The notes below the pieces were generated by a model. That model saw only the letters and a list, made by a program, of their open reading frames with translations. It did no database searches and was not told where the DNA came from. A stretch of 8,742 nt of DNA, taken from NCBI GenBank assembly GCA_905234005.1, contig CAJOFW010000131.1:1-8742 (forward strand). Direction: 5' to 3'. This document shows positions 6,197 to 8,742 of this stretch, piece after piece. The stretch is from an uncultured Oscillospiraceae bacterium. Lineage in GTDB: Bacteria > Bacillota > Clostridia > Oscillospirales > Oscillospiraceae. The position numbers and the translations under genes are program-made. Positions within the stretch are counted from its first letter, which is position 1; each line of letters begins with the position of its first letter.

Positions 6197-6487
6197 ATGC
6201 ACTGCCGGTTTTCGGAGTTTCGATACAAGGAGGTCATCAACGTCCGCACGGGCACGCGGATGGGGTACGTCTGCGACGCGCAGTTCCAGTACCCCGAGGG
6301 GCGCATCGCGGCGCTCGTCGTACCGGGGAAGGCCCGGTATCTCGGCCTGTTCGGGCGGGAGGACGACTACATCCTGCCGTGGGAGTGCGTCAGCCGCATC
6401 GGGGACGACATCATCCTCATCGACTCCGACCACGGCGTCCGCCGCGCCAAACGCCCCCGCCGCCCGTGGTTCGATGCTTTTACCTGA
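6197..6487 (+). CDS. YlmC/YmxH-family PRC-barrel sporulation-associated protein
   Basis: This 96-residue protein has the features of the small PRC-barrel family that includes Bacillus subtilis YlmC and YmxH. It has an N-terminal FSEFRYKEVINVRTGTRMG-type strand, a central GRIAALVVPG segment and the closing strands YILPWECVSRIGDDIILID. PRC barrels are small beta folds thought to mediate protein or RNA contacts. The family is annotated as sporulation-related in Firmicutes, but its molecular role is not established. The C-terminal tail is rich in Arg/Lys (RRAKRPRRPW), which may contact nucleic acid; that is inference. AAGGAGG (6180-6186) lies 10 bases before the ATG. The gene sits between the rnf terminator and a hairpin that overlaps its stop codon, so it is probably transcribed on its own. 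I cannot choose between ylmC and ymxH. Confidence 0.88.
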   Translation: MHCRFSEFRYKEVINVRTGTRMGYVCDAQFQYPEGRIAALVVPGKARYLGLFGREDDYILPWECVSRIGDDIILIDSDHGVRRAKRPRRPWFDAFT

Positions 6488-6514
6488 TACTTTTTCCCCA
6501 AAGAAAAAGTATCA
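6485..6514. repeat. AT-rich perfect 12-bp inverted repeat overlapping the ymxH-like stop codon
   Basis: TGATACTTTTTC (6485-6496) and GAAAAAGTATCA (6503-6514) are exact reverse complements around a CCCAAA loop. The first TGA is the stop codon of the preceding gene. Neither strand has a T-run directly after the stem, so it is not a textbook terminator, though it may still act as a bidirectional 3'-end structure. Its AT content contrasts sharply with the flanking coding DNA. Confidence 0.7.
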
Positions 6515-6615
6515 AAAAGAACTTTATATTCGCTCGAAAAGGCAGCAGTTCCAAGGCTTTGCGCCCGGTAACGAAACGGAGCTTTCAGTATGATACGCCC
6601 GCCGAACGGTATCCC

Positions 6616-6645
6616 TTGACGGCGGCGGGGCGTGTGATATACAAT
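6616..6645 (+). promoter_or_regulatory. Putative sigma-A promoter of the transporter gene
   Basis: TTGACG (6616-6621) is followed by TATACA (6638-6643; 16-base spacing, with TG at 6635-6636 as an extended -10) or by the overlapping TACAAT (6640-6645; 18-base spacing). Either register is a near-consensus vegetative promoter. Transcription would start near 6652, leaving a leader of about 84 nt with no obvious riboswitch or terminator hairpin. Confidence 0.75.
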
Positions 6646-6735
6646 GTGATAAAACAATACTTACCGTGTCGATACTGTGACCGGACTGCCGGCGCGGGGC
6701 GGAATCGTTGAGAAAACGGTTGGGAGGGCTGAGAG

Positions 6736-8742
6736 ATGAGGAAAGGTCGTGACAGGAGGCGTTCGCCGCTGCCGGCGTTTGTGCCGGCGCTCTGCCTGCC
6801 GCTGCTCTGCGCGCTGCTTTTTTGTCTTATGACCGGCTGCGGGGCGAGAAACGACGCGGCGATCACGTCGCTCTCGCAGCTCGGGGAGCCGGGCCGGAAG
6901 ATCGGCGTGGGGCTGAACTGCCCCGAGGAGGCGCTGGTGCCGCGGGATTACCCCGAGGCGGTGGTCATACCGTACAGCGACGCAAAGCTCGCCTATTCCG
7001 ATGTGGCCGGCGGGCGTCTCGACGCCTTTGTCTATGAGCGGCGGCTGATGGAGCTGGCTATCCTGAACGGCACCTCCGGCGTGCGTCTTCTGGACGTCAC
7101 CTACAGCACGACGCCCGTCGCGGTCGGCATATCGCCCGTGTCGCCCATCCCGCGGCTCGAGGAAAGGCTGAACGCCTTTATCGCGGAGCTGAAGGCGGAC
7201 GGTACGCTCGAGGATATGTATGACCGCTGGGTGATACGGGGAGACGAGACCATGCCGGACATCCCGCAGCCGGAGGCCCCCGCGCTCCGTCTGCGCGTGG
7301 CGACGGTCGGCACGGTGGAGCCGTATACCTACTACGTGGGGACGGAGCTGCGCGGCTACGATATCGAGCTTGCGCATCGCTTCGCCGCGTGGCTGGGCGC
7401 GTCGCTGGAATTCAAGGTCTATGACTTCGGAGGGGTCATCGCGGCGGCGAAGAGCGGGGACGTAGACTGCATCATGTCCGATCTGTATTACACGCCGGAG
7501 CACGACGAATCCATTCCGTTTTCCGATACGCTGTTCGAGGTCGAGAATGCCGTCATGGTGCGGGACGCCGGCGCGGACACACCCGCCGCGAACGCCGCCG
7601 GCGACGGCGTGTATACCGATTTCTCGGAGCTGGAGCACGCCCGCATCGGCGTCACGACGGGCAGCGTGCAGGCGCTGCAGGTGCAGGAGCGCTTTCCGGA
7701 ATGCGAGATGTATTATTTCACCAACGACGTGGACGCGCTCAACGCGCTGAAGGCCAACAAGATCGACGCCTTCGCCCTGGCGGAGGCGCTGGTTCGATAC
7801 ATGATGACCGAGACCCCCGAGCTTACGTATATCGACGAGCGGCTCGGCGAGGGCATGTACGTGGGGGCGGTCTTCCCGAAGACGGACAGCGGACAGGCCC
7901 TCTGCGACGAGTTCAGCGAATTCGTCCGCGATATCCGGCAAAACGGTGTGTACGACGAAATTCTGGACACCTGGTTCGGCGACGACGAGAGCAAACGCGT
8001 CGTCCCGGGGATCGACGCGCTGCCGGCGACGAACGGCACGCTGCGTATGGCCACGGACACGGGCTTTGCGCCGTTCGTCTACATCAAGGACGGCGAGCCG
8101 GTCGGCATTGATATCGACATGGCCGTCCGCTTCTGCCGGGCATACGGGTACGGGCTTGAGATCGTGCCCATGGATTTTGCCGGCATCATCCCGGCCATCG
8201 TCACCGGAAAGGTCGACTTCGCCTGCAGCGGCGTCGCCTATACGCCCGAACGGGCGGAGAGCGTGCTCTATTCCGAGTTCACCTACGAGAGCGGCTCCGT
8301 CATGGCGGTCCTCCGGCGCTCCGACGGCGCGGCCGCCTCCCAGACCATATTCGACCGTATCGGCGAGAGCTTTGCGAAGACGTTTATCCGCGAAAACCGG
8401 TGGAAGCTGTTTGTAGAGGGCATCGGCACGACGCTGCTCATCACGGTGCTGTCCATCATTTTCGGCACGGCGCTGGGCTTTGGCGTGTTCATGCTCTGCC
8501 GGAACGGGAATCCGGCGGCGAACGCGGTCACACGCTTCTTTGTGTGGCTCGTGCAGGGCATGCCGGTCGTCGTGCTGCTGATGATTTTATACTACATCAT
8601 CTTCGGCAGGGTGGCGATATCCGGCACGGCGGTGTCGGTCGTCGGCTTTACGCTGGTGTTCGGCGCGGCGGTGTACGCGATGATCAAGGCCGGCGTCGGC
8701 ACGGTCGACCGGGGCCAGACCGAGGCCGCCTACGCGCTGGGG
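6736..8742 (+). CDS. Lipid-anchored multi-SBP/permease fusion of an amino-acid-type ABC transporter, 3'-partial
   Basis: This frame has no stop to the window edge (669 residues visible). A basic n-region, a hydrophobic segment (14-32) and a lipobox-like MTGC place the lipid-modified Cys at residue 35. Residues 44-168 resemble only the second lobe of a family-3 (HisJ/GlnH-like) substrate-binding protein, ending ELKADGTLEDMYDRWV. Residues 184-418 are a complete family-3 SBP. Residues 434-530 are a first lobe only (TPERAESVLYSE). Residues 553-669 begin a HisM/GlnP-type permease, and the EAA signature (EAAYALG) falls at the very edge. The product should import amino acids or similar polar solutes with an ATPase encoded elsewhere, probably downstream. 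GGGAGGG (6722-6728) precedes the ATG by 7 bases. SBP-permease fusions such as lactococcal GlnP are known; the half-whole-half order here is unusual. Confidence 0.9.
   Translation, partial: MRKGRDRRRSPLPAFVPALCLPLLCALLFCLMTGCGARNDAAITSLSQLGEPGRKIGVGLNCPEEALVPRDYPEAVVIPYSDAKLAYSDVAGGRLDAFVYERRLMELAILNGTSGVRLLDVTYSTTPVAVGISPVSPIPRLEERLNAFIAELKADGTLEDMYDRWVIRGDETMPDIPQPEAPALRLRVATVGTVEPYTYYVGTELRGYDIELAHRFAAWLGASLEFKVYDFGGVIAAAKSGDVDCIMSDLYYTPEHDESIPFSDTLFEVENAVMVRDAGADTPAANAAGDGVYTDFSELEHARIGVTTGSVQALQVQERFPECEMYYFTNDVDALNALKANKIDAFALAEALVRYMMTETPELTYIDERLGEGMYVGAVFPKTDSGQALCDEFSEFVRDIRQNGVYDEILDTWFGDDESKRVVPGIDALPATNGTLRMATDTGFAPFVYIKDGEPVGIDIDMAVRFCRAYGYGLEIVPMDFAGIIPAIVTGKVDFACSGVAYTPERAESVLYSEFTYESGSVMAVLRRSDGAAASQTIFDRIGESFAKTFIRENRWKLFVEGIGTTLLITVLSIIFGTALGFGVFMLCRNGNPAANAVTRFFVWLVQGMPVVVLLMILYYIIFGRVAISGTAVSVVGFTLVFGAAVYAMIKAGVGTVDRGQTEAAYALG

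Noticed and set aside
5377..6711. A 444-codon + strand frame overlapping rnfB and running through the terminator and ymxH-like gene
   Set aside because: The product is Arg-rich with no recognisable domain. It crosses a strong terminator and is out of frame with two well-supported genes.
6652..6735. Riboswitch or T-box in the transporter leader
   Set aside because: The leader is only about 84 nt. I see no conserved T-box or riboswitch core and no terminator/antiterminator pair.
6661..7941. A 426-codon minus-strand frame opposite the transporter
   Set aside because: The + strand frame from 6736 encodes recognisable SBP and permease modules with a lipobox and ribosome site. The minus-strand product is an Arg/His/Val-rich shadow.

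Overview
The window is GC-rich, densely coded DNA read entirely from the + strand. It most likely comes from an anaerobic, spore-forming-lineage Firmicute of class Clostridia; an Oscillospiraceae-like gut organism is my best guess. Three things point there: the clostridial Rnf gene order C-D-G-E-A-B, the clostridial type of RnfB, and a YlmC/YmxH PRC-barrel protein directly downstream. The taxonomic call is inference from gene content and composition.

Layout. Bases 2-478 hold the 3' part of an unrecognised gene with a short heptad-repeat coiled coil and codon use unlike the rest of the window. Bases 479-646 are an intergenic leader with a good extended -10 promoter and a perfect 10-bp GC-rich hairpin just before the rnfC ribosome site. 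Bases 647-6046 are a complete six-gene rnfCDGEAB operon with 1- to 4-base overlaps or gaps of up to 16 bases. A strong intrinsic terminator at 6098-6132 closes it. A separate small ymxH/ylmC-like gene (6197-6487) follows, its stop codon buried in an AT-rich perfect hairpin. After a promoter at 6616-6645, a long gene starts at 6736 and runs off the right edge without a stop. It encodes a lipoprotein-anchored fusion of amino-acid-type substrate-binding modules with an ABC transporter permease.

How the genes work together. RnfB takes electrons from reduced ferredoxin. RnfA and RnfE carry a shared intramembrane Fe-S site. RnfG and RnfD carry covalent FMN. RnfC reduces NAD+. The electron flow drives ion export across the membrane. 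The FMN transferase (ApbE/Ftp) needed to load RnfG and RnfD is not in this window. The downstream transporter is a separate transcription unit.

Most notable observations. (1) The transporter has the unusual module order lobe 2 - complete SBP - lobe 1 - permease. The two outer half-domains keep the canonical amino-acid-binding Arg/acidic pair, while the complete central SBP has lost it. This suggests a split, circularly permuted binding domain around a degenerate or re-purposed one. (2) RnfC has a roughly 150-residue acidic tail built from two different tandem peptide repeats. (3) RnfD has a non-canonical flavinylation motif (Tyr where Gly is usual). (4) The rnf leader carries a perfect hairpin. 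The Rnf operon itself is a known system; I see no wholly new system here.
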